Source: Lonepinella sp042485795 (lineage in GTDB: Bacteria > Pseudomonadota > Gammaproteobacteria > Enterobacterales > Pasteurellaceae). Taken from it: a stretch of 64,000 nucleotides of DNA. Made by a program: the position numbers and the translations under genes. The notes under the pieces were generated by a model. That model was not told where the DNA came from. It did not search any database and was given only the letters and a program-made list of their open reading frames with translations. Where the stretch lies: NCBI RefSeq assembly GCF_042485795.1, contig NZ_CP169368.1:1240001-1304000 (forward strand), in the 5' to 3' direction. Shown piece by piece: positions 27,295 through 35,920 of the stretch; positions within the stretch are counted from its first letter, which is position 1, and the number at the start of each line of letters is the position of its first letter.

Positions 27295-28365
27295 TTAGTT
27301 ATCGGCTTTGGTAGCTTCAAACCATTTTTCTAATAACCGTTTACTTTCTTCATTTGAACCGAAGCGAATAAAATCAATATCAATAAATTTTAATTTTGTC
27401 GGATCACTCGCTTTTGGTGCGGGTTGTGCGTGGATATTAGTTGGTAGTTGATAGGAATCAGCTTCTCGCCAAGGAATTTCTTGTGCTTCAGGACTAAGGA
27501 GGTAATCAACAAATAATTTAGCGTTATCTAAATTTCTCGCACCTTTAATAATACTGGTTGCCCCTAAGGTATAGCCAATTCCCTCACAAGGTAAAATCCC
27601 TTTTACGGGTGAACCTTTTTCCTGTTCTCGTACATAACCGTGCATAAAACTAATGTCCACCGCGACTTCACCCGTTGCCAAATTACCCGTGGCTAAACCG
27701 CTTTTGCTGTATTGTGCTACGTTGTTGTGTAATTTTTTTAAATAGTCGAAGGCTTGTTGCTCACCAAATAATTCAATCAAGGTGGTTAAAAAAGAATAAC
27801 CCGTGCCAGATACCCGAGGATCCGCATATTGAATTTGATCTTTAAACGCAGGATCCAGTAAATCTTTAAAGCATTTTGGTTCGGGAATACCAAGTTTTGC
27901 GAGTTTTTCCGTGTTGACACCAATGCCTAATTCCATTAAATAAATAATAGAAATAAAATCACCTCGTTGTTGCATTAATTGATTAAATCTTGGCATGATG
28001 TCTTTTTGTAATGGGGAGCGATAGGATTCAAGTAAACCTTGATCTGCTGCTTGTAAATGAGGTTCTAAGGTGCCGCCGTACCAAACATCGGCTTGTGGAT
28101 TACTTTTCTCGCTTTTAATTTTGCCAAGAATCGTTCCTGTACTGTTACGCACAAATTGAGTTTCCACATTGTATTTTTCGGCAAAATGTTGCGTCACTTT
28201 TTCACAAGTAACGTTTTGCACACTACAGTACACCGTCAATTTACCTTCGGCTATGGCATTGGGGCTAAATAAAACGGTTAATAAACCACAAAGTGCGGTG
28301 ATTTTTAGAGAGGTTTTTCGACCTTTGGAAAAACGAGATAAATGGGATATAAAGCAGGTTTTCAT
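27295..28365 (-). CDS. AfuA/FbpA-like periplasmic binding protein under TPP riboswitch control
   Basis: 356 residues with a long signal peptide ending near residue 39 (Ala-Ile-Ala) and then a type 2 periplasmic binding fold. The start of the mature part (Leu-Thr-Val-Tyr-Cys-Ser) and Asp-Val-Trp-Tyr-Gly-Gly-Thr near 93 resemble AfuA of Actinobacillus and Haemophilus, first called an iron protein and later shown to bind hexose phosphates. A late Ile-Lys-Gly-Ala-Arg-Asn-Leu-Asp-Asn-Ala segment is also shared. No permease or ATPase gene is adjacent, and a terminator follows. The leader is a TPP riboswitch, so thiamine status controls it. A thiamine-related or phosphorylated ligand is therefore more likely than iron. 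That is inference. Confidence 0.8.
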   Translation of the reverse strand: MKTCFISHLSRFSKGRKTSLKITALCGLLTVLFSPNAIAEGKLTVYCSVQNVTCEKVTQHFAEKYNVETQFVRNSTGTILGKIKSEKSNPQADVWYGGTLEPHLQAADQGLLESYRSPLQKDIMPRFNQLMQQRGDFISIIYLMELGIGVNTEKLAKLGIPEPKCFKDLLDPAFKDQIQYADPRVSGTGYSFLTTLIELFGEQQAFDYLKKLHNNVAQYSKSGLATGNLATGEVAVDISFMHGYVREQEKGSPVKGILPCEGIGYTLGATSIIKGARNLDNAKLFVDYLLSPEAQEIPWREADSYQLPTNIHAQPAPKASDPTKLKFIDIDFIRFGSNEESKRLLEKWFEATKADN

Positions 28366-28461
28366 TAACTTATTCCTTATATTTGATGAGTAAAATAAGC
28401 TAACACCTAAAAGGAATTTACCTTAAACAGAAAAGAACTAATTCAGGTGAATTTTTTCTTC

Positions 28462-28541
28462 CGTTAGTTTCCTACGTCAGCGTTAACTGTATCAGGTTCA
28501 CGGGTATGTTCTCAGCTGGTACACTAGCACCCCGACTAACG
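28462..28541 (-). ncRNA. TPP riboswitch (THI element) upstream of the AfuA-like gene
   Basis: Read on the minus strand, it has P1 arms CGTTAGT/ACTAACG (28535-28541 with 28462-28468), the conserved CGGGGTGC, the CTGAGA box (28510-28515) and the ACCCGTGAACCTGATACAG core. It ends with GCTGACGTAGG. Downstream, ATTCCTT (complement of 28411-28417) can pair with the AAGGAAT ribosome site (complement of 28372-28378), suggesting translational control. The 3' arm of P1 (ACTAA) can alternatively pair with TTAGT just downstream. Confidence 0.93.
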
Positions 28542-28662
28542 CAATGCACTATAATACTTAATGCTTCATTTGTAAATAACAGGATAGTTAAAATTCTCAT
28601 TGTTTTACGTCTAAAAAATGGCTATAATTTACTGTAAATAAAAACAGATTAAATTAATAATT

Positions 28663-30861
28663 ATGGCAGATATTTCAGAATTACTTGATGGCTTAAATGA
28701 TAAACAGCGTGAAGCTGTTACGGCAAAACTGGGCAATTATTTAGTATTAGCAGGGGCGGGGAGTGGAAAAACCCGTGTATTAACGCATCGGATTGCTTGG
28801 TTGGTGGCAGTGGAGGGGATTTCTGCTGGAAACATTATGGCGGTCACTTTCACTAATAAAGCAGCGGCGGAAATGCGTCATCGGATTCAACAAACCTTAA
28901 TGCAACATTCCGAACAAAGTTTATTTGCTATGTGGGTTGGCACCTTTCACAGTATTGCTCATCGTTTATTGCGTTCCCATTATGCGGATGCCAAATTACC
29001 TCAAGATTTTCAAATTTTGGATAGTGAAGATCAGCTTCGTCTGGTTAAACGTTTATTAAAATTACATAACTATGATGAAAAAAATTTTCCTCCCAAACAA
29101 GCCTGTTGGTATATAAACCATCAAAAAGATGAGGGATTACGTCCACATCAAATTGAAGATATGAATAATCGTCACGAAAAAGAATGGATTCGTATTTATC
29201 AGATTTATCAAGAAACTTGTGATCGTTCTGGCTTGGTGGATTTTGCCGAAATTTTATTACGTGCCTATGAATTATTTGCCAAAAATCCATTTATTTTACA
29301 AAGTTATCAACGCCGTTTTAGTCAAATTCTGGTGGACGAATTCCAAGATACCAACAAAATTCAATATGCGTGGATTAAGCTATTAGCGGGTAAAACAGGT
29401 AATGTGATGATCGTTGGTGATGACGATCAATCTATTTATGGTTGGCGTGGTGCTCAAGTTGAAAATATCCAACATTTCTTAGAGGATTTTGCACAAGCTC
29501 AAACCATTCGTTTAGAACAAAATTATCGTTCCACGGGTAATATTTTGCAGTCCGCCAATGAATTGATTGCCAATAATAGCGATCGATTGGGTAAAAACCT
29601 TTGGACGCAAGGTGATCAAGGTGAACCTGTTGGCATTTATGCGGCGTTTAATGAGCTTGATGAAGCCTTGTTTGTGTCATCACAGATTAAAATTTGGTTA
29701 GAAGATGGGGGGAATTTACAAGATTGTGCGGTGTTATATCGTAGTAATAGTCAATCTCGGGTATTAGAAGAAGCCCTTATTCGAGCTCAAATTCCTTATC
29801 GCATTTATGGTGGAATGCGATTCTTTGAAAGACAAGAAATTAAAGATGCGTTGGCTTATCTGCGATTGGTTAATAATCCGCATGATGATGCGGCTTTTGA
29901 ACGAGTGATTAATACCCCAACCAGAGGGATTGGTGATAGAACCTTAGAGGTGTTGCGTCAACTGACTCGTGAGCGACAAATTACCTTATGGCAAGCGACA
30001 CAAGTGGCGATCAGCGATAATAAATTGGCAGGACGTGCGGCAACCGCATTATTGCGTTTTGTAGAATTAATCAATTCGCTTACCCAAGAAACCGTTGAAA
30101 TGCCTTTATTTGCTCAGACAGATTTTGTGATTAAACATTCGGGCTTATACAAAATGTATGAACAAGAAAAAGGGGAAAAAGGCGAAGTTCGGATTGAAAA
30201 CTTGGAAGAACTGGTTTCTGCTACACGAGAATTTATTAAACCTGATGAAGCGGAAGATATGTCAGATTTAACCGCTTTTTTAACCCATGCGTCTTTAGAA
30301 GCAGGGGAAGAACAAGCCAGTCCACATCAGGCTTGCGTGCAGATGATGACTTTACATTCCGCCAAAGGATTAGAATTTCCAAGAGTTTTTATGGTGGGCG
30401 TAGAAGAAGGGATTTTCCCAAGTTTTATGTCCCTAGAAGAACCAGGGCGATTAGAAGAAGAACGCCGTTTGGCTTATGTTGGAATTACCCGAGCGAAACA
30501 AAAACTGACGATTTGCTATGCAGAAAGTCGCCGTTTATATGGTAAAGAAGAACGCCATATTCCCTCTCGCTTTATTAATGAATTACCTGAACAATGTATT
30601 CAATCGGTGCGATTACGTGGTACGGTGACACGAGCCTATAATCAACAAGTTGTGTCTAAAAGTGCGGTGCAAAATAGCCAAATTTTATGTCATGACGACA
30701 GCGATTGGAAAAAAGGGCAGAAAGTTCGCCATGCTAAATTTGGGCAAGGGACGATTATTAATGTGGAAGGGGCAGATAACAATACTCGATTACAAATTGC
30801 TTTCCAAGGGCAAGGAATTAAATGGCTGATTGCTCATTTGGCAAAGTTAGAGCGTGTTTAA
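28663..30861 (+). CDS. uvrD: DNA helicase II
   Basis: 732 residues, close to E. coli UvrD (720). Superfamily 1A motifs are visible in order. Q-motif region Leu-Asn-Asp-Lys-Gln-Arg-Glu-Ala-Val is near 10. Walker A is Gly-Ala-Gly-Ser-Gly-Lys-Thr near 31. Walker B is Asp-Glu-Phe-Gln-Asp-Thr-Asn near 223. The Tyr-Val-Gly-Ile-Thr-Arg-Ala motif VI is near 606. A small Tudor-like C-terminus follows. It unwinds 3'-5' in nucleotide excision and mismatch repair. No Shine-Dalgarno is obvious before the ATG. Thiamine-transport genes lie on both sides, but no functional link is apparent. Confidence 0.96.
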   Translation: MADISELLDGLNDKQREAVTAKLGNYLVLAGAGSGKTRVLTHRIAWLVAVEGISAGNIMAVTFTNKAAAEMRHRIQQTLMQHSEQSLFAMWVGTFHSIAHRLLRSHYADAKLPQDFQILDSEDQLRLVKRLLKLHNYDEKNFPPKQACWYINHQKDEGLRPHQIEDMNNRHEKEWIRIYQIYQETCDRSGLVDFAEILLRAYELFAKNPFILQSYQRRFSQILVDEFQDTNKIQYAWIKLLAGKTGNVMIVGDDDQSIYGWRGAQVENIQHFLEDFAQAQTIRLEQNYRSTGNILQSANELIANNSDRLGKNLWTQGDQGEPVGIYAAFNELDEALFVSSQIKIWLEDGGNLQDCAVLYRSNSQSRVLEEALIRAQIPYRIYGGMRFFERQEIKDALAYLRLVNNPHDDAAFERVINTPTRGIGDRTLEVLRQLTRERQITLWQATQVAISDNKLAGRAATALLRFVELINSLTQETVEMPLFAQTDFVIKHSGLYKMYEQEKGEKGEVRIENLEELVSATREFIKPDEAEDMSDLTAFLTHASLEAGEEQASPHQACVQMMTLHSAKGLEFPRVFMVGVEEGIFPSFMSLEEPGRLEEERRLAYVGITRAKQKLTICYAESRRLYGKEERHIPSRFINELPEQCIQSVRLRGTVTRAYNQQVVSKSAVQNSQILCHDDSDWKKGQKVRHAKFGQGTIINVEGADNNTRLQIAFQGQGIKWLIAHLAKLERV

Positions 30862-30981
30862 TTATCGGAATATGATTAAGAGAATTATTTTATTCATCCT
30901 TAGATGGCACAGGGCGATTGTGGCAAAAAAACAAATTTAATTAGTTGCAAATTTGGCGTAAAAAAGATTAAACTAAAGCTG

Positions 30982-31062
30982 TTCTCATCGGGGTGCTTTA
31001 TAAAGGCTGAGAAAATACCCGTAGAACCTGAACCGATTAATATCAGCGTAGGGATTTGAGAA
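30982..31062 (+). ncRNA. TPP riboswitch (THI element) upstream of thiB
   Basis: P1 arms TTCTCA (30982-30987) and TGAGAA (31057-31062) enclose CGGGGTGC, GGCTGAGAAAATACCC, the GAACCTGA core and CAGCGTAGGG, the conserved TPP aptamer pieces in the right order. It lies about 80 bp before thiB. Confidence 0.96.
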
Positions 31063-31100
31063 AGGTCAAAAAATTTTGTCAATTTTGACCGCACTTGAAT

Positions 31101-31143
31101 TCCTTTAATAGAGTACGCATACTCATCAATTAAAGGATTTTTT
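31101..31143 (+). promoter_or_regulatory. Expression platform hiding the thiB ribosome site
   Basis: TCCTTTAAT (31101-31109) pairs perfectly with ATTAAAGGA (31129-31137), which contains the Shine-Dalgarno AAAGGA. An inner GAGTA-CGCA-TACTC stem stabilises it, and six T follow. It can act as ribosome-site block and as intrinsic terminator. A competing GGTCAAAA/TTTTGACC hairpin (31064-31071 with 31083-31090) sits between it and the aptamer and carries an uptake signal. Confidence 0.8.
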
Positions 31144-32151
31144 ATGTCTAAATTAAAAACACTTTCTTTTTTCACCGCACTTTCCACTATTTCAACCGCT
31201 GTGTTTGCAGCTCCGCAGACTGTCAATATTTATACCGAAGAATTTTTTGGTGCAGACTGGGGACCAGGCAATGAAGTGAAACAATTATTTGAACAAGCTA
31301 ATTCACAATGTGCAGTGAGTTATCAAGTATTTGATAATCGCAATACCATGTTTAACCGTTTACGTTTAGAGGGTAAAAAAACCGTTGCCGACGTTGTTAT
31401 TGGTTTGGATAATTTCCAAAAAGAAGCGGCTCACCAAAGTGGATTGTTCGCCAAAACTCAGGTGGATTTAACCGCACTTTCCTTGCCTTTTGAATGGCAA
31501 GATCAAACTTTCATTCCTTATGAATTTGGACAATTTGCGTTTATTTATGATAAAACCAAATTAACCAATCCGCCAAAAACCTTAAAAGAATTAGTTGAAC
31601 GCCAAGATTTACGTGTGATTTATCAAGATCCACGCACTAGCAGTATGGGACGTGGTTTTTTGGTGTGGTTAAACTTAGCTTATCCTCAACAACAAACCGA
31701 GCAAGCATGGAAAACCTTAGCCAAACATACAGTTACCGTTGGCAAGGGTTGGACTGAAACTTATGGGGCATTTTTGAAAGGGGAATCGGATCTTGTGTTT
31801 AGCCATAGCACATCACCGATTTATCATTTATTGAAAGATAAAACTGATCAATATGTTGCCACGGATTTTGCCGATGGGGCAGTTTATCAAGTGGATACCA
31901 TTGCTAAAATTAATAAACCGCAGGTGAATGAATGTGCCGATAAATTTATCCAATTTATGGTAAGTCCGCAAGCTCAACAGGTGCTGATTCCCAAAAATGT
32001 CATGCTTTCTGTGAGTTCAGCAAAAATTGAACCGCACTTTGATGCGTTAAAAGCTCATCAGTTTAATGTTCAAGCTTTAGATACAGAAAAAGTAAGCAAT
32101 GAAAATATCAAAAGCTGGACGGAAAAATGGCAAGCGGTGTTAAGTCAATAG
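31144..32151 (+). CDS. thiB: Thiamine-binding periplasmic protein
   Basis: 335 residues. A signal peptide ends Val-Phe-Ala-Ala near 23. It is a type 2 binding fold with ThiB-specific stretches (Asn-Ile-Tyr-Thr-Glu-Glu-Phe early; Lys-Gly-Trp-Thr-Glu-Thr-Tyr near 199; Ser-His-Ser-Thr-Ser-Pro-Ile-Tyr-His near 219). It captures thiamine and thiamine phosphates for ThiP. The uptake signal encodes part of its signal peptide (Phe-Thr-Ala-Leu). It overlaps thiP by 25 bp and is controlled by the TPP riboswitch upstream. Confidence 0.95.
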   Translation: MSKLKTLSFFTALSTISTAVFAAPQTVNIYTEEFFGADWGPGNEVKQLFEQANSQCAVSYQVFDNRNTMFNRLRLEGKKTVADVVIGLDNFQKEAAHQSGLFAKTQVDLTALSLPFEWQDQTFIPYEFGQFAFIYDKTKLTNPPKTLKELVERQDLRVIYQDPRTSSMGRGFLVWLNLAYPQQQTEQAWKTLAKHTVTVGKGWTETYGAFLKGESDLVFSHSTSPIYHLLKDKTDQYVATDFADGAVYQVDTIAKINKPQVNECADKFIQFMVSPQAQQVLIPKNVMLSVSSAKIEPHFDALKAHQFNVQALDTEKVSNENIKSWTEKWQAVLSQ

Positions 32152-33794
32152 GATTGTCGTCTATTTTTGCTCAATATAAACAAATAGGTCGCCAGTTAAA
32201 ATGGCGACATTATGTGGCTGGACTATTGGTGTTAGGTTTGTTATTTAGCCTATATATCAATAGTTTGTTTGCCGTATTTAGCTTCGGGAATGAAAATTCA
32301 GATGGTCATTTATGGCAAGGACTATGGCATGCTTTAGTGCAAAATAGCTATGTTCGGCAAGTAGTATATTTTAGCTTTTGGCAAGCTGGCTTATCGGCAT
32401 TGTTATCGGTATTCTTCGGTTGGTTGTTTGCTCGAGCGTTTTTTTATCAATCTTTTTGGGGGAAATCTTGGTTGTTGCGGATTTTCTCGCTTACCTTTGT
32501 ATTGCCGTCTTTAGTGGCGGTGTTCGGTATTTTAGGCGTGTATGGGGCATCAGGTTGGTTAGCTCAACTGTGTGCAAGGTTGGGTATAGCTTGGCGACCT
32601 GATATTTATGGTTTAAGCGGTATTTTGATTGCTCATCTTTTTTTCAATATTCCCCTCGCAATGCGAATGTTTTTACAAGTCTATCAGGCTATTCCAGTCC
32701 AACAGCATCAGTTATCCGCTCAATTAGGCATTCGTGGTTGGCAGTTTATTCGTTGGATTGAATTACCTTATTTACGTCAGCAGATTTTACCTACTTTTGT
32801 GCTGATTTTTATGCTGTGTTTTACCAGTTTTGCGATTGTACTGGTACTGGGCGGTGGACCCAAATACACGACTTTGGAAGTGGCGATCTATCAAGCTATT
32901 GTATTTGATTTTGATTTAGCTAAATCCGCTCAATTTGCGACTTTGCAATTTGTCTGTTTTTTTGTGTTATTTGCGTTAAGTAGTGTGTTAGGTCGTACAT
33001 CAGAAAGTCAACTAAATCAATCGGTCTGCTGGTTCGCCAAACAATCAACTGCGGTGAAAATTGAACAAGTTTTTTGTTTAATTCTATTATCTATTTTTCT
33101 ACTCTTACCCCTGTTAAACACCTTGCTAAGTGCGGTCTTTTCCAACGCCATTTTTTCTGTTTGGCAACAATCTGCCTTATGGCAAGCAATGGCATATTCC
33201 TTTACGATTGCCCCATTATCAGCCTTGCTGGCGTTGATGTTGGCGGTCGGTTTATTATTAGCATCACGTCGGTTACATTGGCAAGGGCTACACCGAATGT
33301 CAAACGCTATTATTAATATCACGATGGTTATTCTGGCGGTGCCAATGTTAATGTTAGCCACGGGTTTATTTTTGTGGCTAAAAGACTGGCAATTTTCCAC
33401 CGTACAATTATTTGTGTTGATTATTTTATGCAACGCTGTGCTGGCTTTACCTTTTGTTATCCGCATTTTGGCAGTGCCAATGCAAAATAACTTGACCTAC
33501 TACGAACGCCTTTGTCAATCGTTAGGGATTACTGGCTGGACTCGTTTTAAATTGATCGAATGGCAAGCCTTGAGCCAACCAGTGAAATATGCGTTTGCTT
33601 TGGCAAGTTGTTTGTCTTTGGGCGATTTCACTGCCATAGCGTTATTTGGCAATCAAGATTTTAGTTCTTTACCTTATTTATTGTATCAACAGTTAGGCAG
33701 TTATCGAGGGGAACAAGGGGCGGTGACAGCATTAGTGTTGTTAGTGAGTTGTTTTTTGGTATTTAGTGTGGTGGAAAATACCAAACAATCATAA
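32127..33794 (+). CDS. thiP: Thiamine ABC transporter, fused two-domain permease
   Basis: 555 residues with about 12 membrane helices in two MetI-like halves. The first half carries its EAA loop near residue 205 (Gln-Leu-Gly-Ile-Arg-Gly-Trp-Gln-Phe-Ile). The second carries one near 470 (Ser-Leu-Gly-Ile-Thr-Gly-Trp-Thr). It is the ThiP fused-permease architecture. The start overlaps thiB. An alternative start slightly inside is possible because the first 30 residues are not conserved-looking. The ATPase gene thiQ, which follows thiP in H. influenzae and E. coli, is absent, and a terminator follows directly. Confidence 0.93.
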   Translation: MASGVKSIGLSSIFAQYKQIGRQLKWRHYVAGLLVLGLLFSLYINSLFAVFSFGNENSDGHLWQGLWHALVQNSYVRQVVYFSFWQAGLSALLSVFFGWLFARAFFYQSFWGKSWLLRIFSLTFVLPSLVAVFGILGVYGASGWLAQLCARLGIAWRPDIYGLSGILIAHLFFNIPLAMRMFLQVYQAIPVQQHQLSAQLGIRGWQFIRWIELPYLRQQILPTFVLIFMLCFTSFAIVLVLGGGPKYTTLEVAIYQAIVFDFDLAKSAQFATLQFVCFFVLFALSSVLGRTSESQLNQSVCWFAKQSTAVKIEQVFCLILLSIFLLLPLLNTLLSAVFSNAIFSVWQQSALWQAMAYSFTIAPLSALLALMLAVGLLLASRRLHWQGLHRMSNAIINITMVILAVPMLMLATGLFLWLKDWQFSTVQLFVLIILCNAVLALPFVIRILAVPMQNNLTYYERLCQSLGITGWTRFKLIEWQALSQPVKYAFALASCLSLGDFTAIALFGNQDFSSLPYLLYQQLGSYRGEQGAVTALVLLVSCFLVFSVVENTKQS

Positions 33795-33795
33795 T

Positions 33796-33829
33796 GATCA
33801 ATACCCTGAACTAGTGCAGGGTATTGATC
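33796..33829. terminator. Terminator between thiP and the sulfatase-family gene
   Basis: GATCAATACCCTG (33796-33808) and CAGGGTATTGATC (33817-33829) form a perfect 13-bp stem between convergent genes. T-rich sequence follows on the plus side. Confidence 0.85.
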
Positions 33830-33839
33830 TCATATATTT

Positions 33840-35804
33840 TTACTTCTTACTATCTCCAAGTTGATACAAACGTTGTTTATAAGCATAGCTTCCCCACAGG
33901 GAATAGGCTAACGCTTGTTTTTTCATTTCATCATTACCCTCAATAGCAGTTAATGTTTTGCTGTCTGGTGAATAAACATAACTTTCTGCTGGTTTGCCTT
34001 GTTGTAAAATCACAGTTTCTAACTGATTATTTTGCATTCGCATATAACCAAAGGTTTTGTCGTATTGCATTAAAGCACGATTGGGATCTTCTGGACGAGT
34101 GAGATCGTAGCCTAGCATCGGATAATTAGCACTGATACCAATTAGTGATAAAAGTGTAGTCGGCATATCAATTTGGCTGACTAAGCGAGGATCACGTCTT
34201 GCTTCAATATCCTTACCTAAAATTAACGCTGGAATATGGAAATGTTGCACTGGCACTAACGCCGCTCCGCCTACACGAGAATCGTGATCAGCAATGATTA
34301 AGAAAATCGTATCATTCCAATAATCGGATTGTTTGGCTAAATCAAAGAACAACCCTGTGGCAAAATCTGCATATTTGGCAGCATTATTTCTGGTGGCTTG
34401 TGGTTGTTCATACAAGTCAATTTTACCCACTGGAAATTCAAAAGGATCGTGATTGCTTGAGGTAAACACTAAGCTAAAGAATGGTTTGCCTTGTTGATGT
34501 AATTGATTAAAGGTGTCGTTGGCTTTATTAAACAAATCTTCATCACTTACGCCCCAAGTAGCGGTAAAATGTGGATTAACATAATCTTTTTCATCAATAA
34601 TTTGCTGGAAACCGTTGCCATAGAAAAAGCTCGCCATATTATCAAAATGTTTTTCACCGCCGTAAATAAAGGATGTGTGATAGCCTTGTTTACTTAATAA
34701 TTCAGCGATAGTGAAAAAGCCTTGCTGACTACCTGGTAATTTCACTACAGAACGAGCTGGGGTTGGCGTAAATCCTGCGGTGACGGCTTCAATTCCACGC
34801 ACTGAACGTGTACCCGTGGCATACAGATTTTCAAATAACCAACCTTGTTTGGCGAGTTCATCAATTTTCGGTGAAAGTGGTTTTCCGCCTAACGTACCGA
34901 TAAATTGTGCCCCTAAACTTTCTTCCAAGATAATCACCAAGTTTTTTGGTTTACCTTGATAACTGGCTTGATTTTGACTTAGGGTTGGTAATTCTGTTGA
35001 AATATAGTCAGATTCAGGACGATTACGCACGGCTTTTAAGGTACTAATCACTTCATCTAACGGCATTTTTCCGTAAATTTCCGCTGCATTGCCTTCATCT
35101 TTCATTTGTTGAATTGCAAAGAGTAGAGAATAGCCAGAGCTTAATACCAACGAATTAACTAAAGGATCGGGTGAGAAAGCTACCATCGCAGGATTAATGC
35201 CGCGGTGTTCTAAACTAGATCTTGCACCTAAAAAGGTGATACCACCAATTAATAAAAAGACGAGTGGTCGAGTGATTAATTGATTGTGCCATTTAGGATA
35301 AATGATATTTTTAAAGGCGTTATTTGCTAGTTTCCAGAATAAAAAAGCACAAAGTGCGGTTAAAATTGGGGCAGAAATTAATGCCGCTAAGTGTCCATTC
35401 CATAACATGGTGAACACTTCTTTGGGGTTGACCAAGTATTCTACAAATAAACGATTAGGACGAAGATCATAAGTATTGATAAAAGCAGGGGTTGCAAATT
35501 CCATAAAGAGCAGGAATGTACTTTCTATGACTAAGCCAATTTTTATCACACTTTGGATGAATTGCCCAAATTTATTTTTACCCGTAAAGAATATGCTTAA
35601 GATGATTAATGGTGAAAATAACCAACATAGAGCAGAGATGTCAATTCGAATACCATTTAAGAAAAGTTGAACCCAGTTACTAAACTCGCCAATACGTTCA
35701 CTTTGCCATAAGGAAAGCCCTAATCGGCTGATAGATAACAGTATTAAATTGACAATAAAAAAGATAAAAAGAGGATAGATTGGACCTGATAAGCGTTTGA
35801 ACAT
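33840..35804 (-). CDS. LtaS/MdoB-like sulfatase-family membrane transferase
   Basis: 654 residues. Five N-terminal membrane segments (to about 205) are followed by a periplasmic alkaline-phosphatase/sulfatase domain from about 265. Metal and nucleophile motifs can be seen: Ile-Leu-Glu-Glu-Ser-Leu near 292, Thr-Gly-Thr-Arg-Ser-Val-Arg-Gly near 334, and Ala-Asp-His-Asp-Ser-Arg near 508. Family members move phosphoglycerol or phosphoethanolamine onto envelope glycans. H. influenzae Lpt6, which adds phosphoethanolamine to lipooligosaccharide heptose, is I believe of this type. A similar role is a guess, and the donor and acceptor are unknown. It is convergent with thiP and followed upstream by the adk terminator. 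Confidence 0.75.
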   Translation of the reverse strand: MFKRLSGPIYPLFIFFIVNLILLSISRLGLSLWQSERIGEFSNWVQLFLNGIRIDISALCWLFSPLIILSIFFTGKNKFGQFIQSVIKIGLVIESTFLLFMEFATPAFINTYDLRPNRLFVEYLVNPKEVFTMLWNGHLAALISAPILTALCAFLFWKLANNAFKNIIYPKWHNQLITRPLVFLLIGGITFLGARSSLEHRGINPAMVAFSPDPLVNSLVLSSGYSLLFAIQQMKDEGNAAEIYGKMPLDEVISTLKAVRNRPESDYISTELPTLSQNQASYQGKPKNLVIILEESLGAQFIGTLGGKPLSPKIDELAKQGWLFENLYATGTRSVRGIEAVTAGFTPTPARSVVKLPGSQQGFFTIAELLSKQGYHTSFIYGGEKHFDNMASFFYGNGFQQIIDEKDYVNPHFTATWGVSDEDLFNKANDTFNQLHQQGKPFFSLVFTSSNHDPFEFPVGKIDLYEQPQATRNNAAKYADFATGLFFDLAKQSDYWNDTIFLIIADHDSRVGGAALVPVQHFHIPALILGKDIEARRDPRLVSQIDMPTTLLSLIGISANYPMLGYDLTRPEDPNRALMQYDKTFGYMRMQNNQLETVILQQGKPAESYVYSPDSKTLTAIEGNDEMKKQALAYSLWGSYAYKQRLYQLGDSKK

Positions 35805-35873
35805 AATATATTCCTTGTTAACTATATCCCATGGTTTGAATAAAAATAATAATCAAGAGCCATTATTAGCATA

Positions 35874-35910
35874 AAAAAGAGTGCAAAATTGATTGATCTG
35901 CACTCTTTTT
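35874..35910 (-). terminator. Terminator after adk
   Basis: A 12-bp perfect stem (AAAAAGAGTGCA 35874-35885, TGCACTCTTTTT 35899-35910) lies 11 bp beyond the adk stop on the minus strand, with a U run in that direction. Confidence 0.9.
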
Positions 35911-35920
35911 ATATTGTCGA

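Noticed and set aside
27295..28365. Ferric-iron binding protein (FbpA) as the final call
   Set aside because: The TPP riboswitch leader and lack of fbpBC genes make iron transport unlikely; only family membership supports it.
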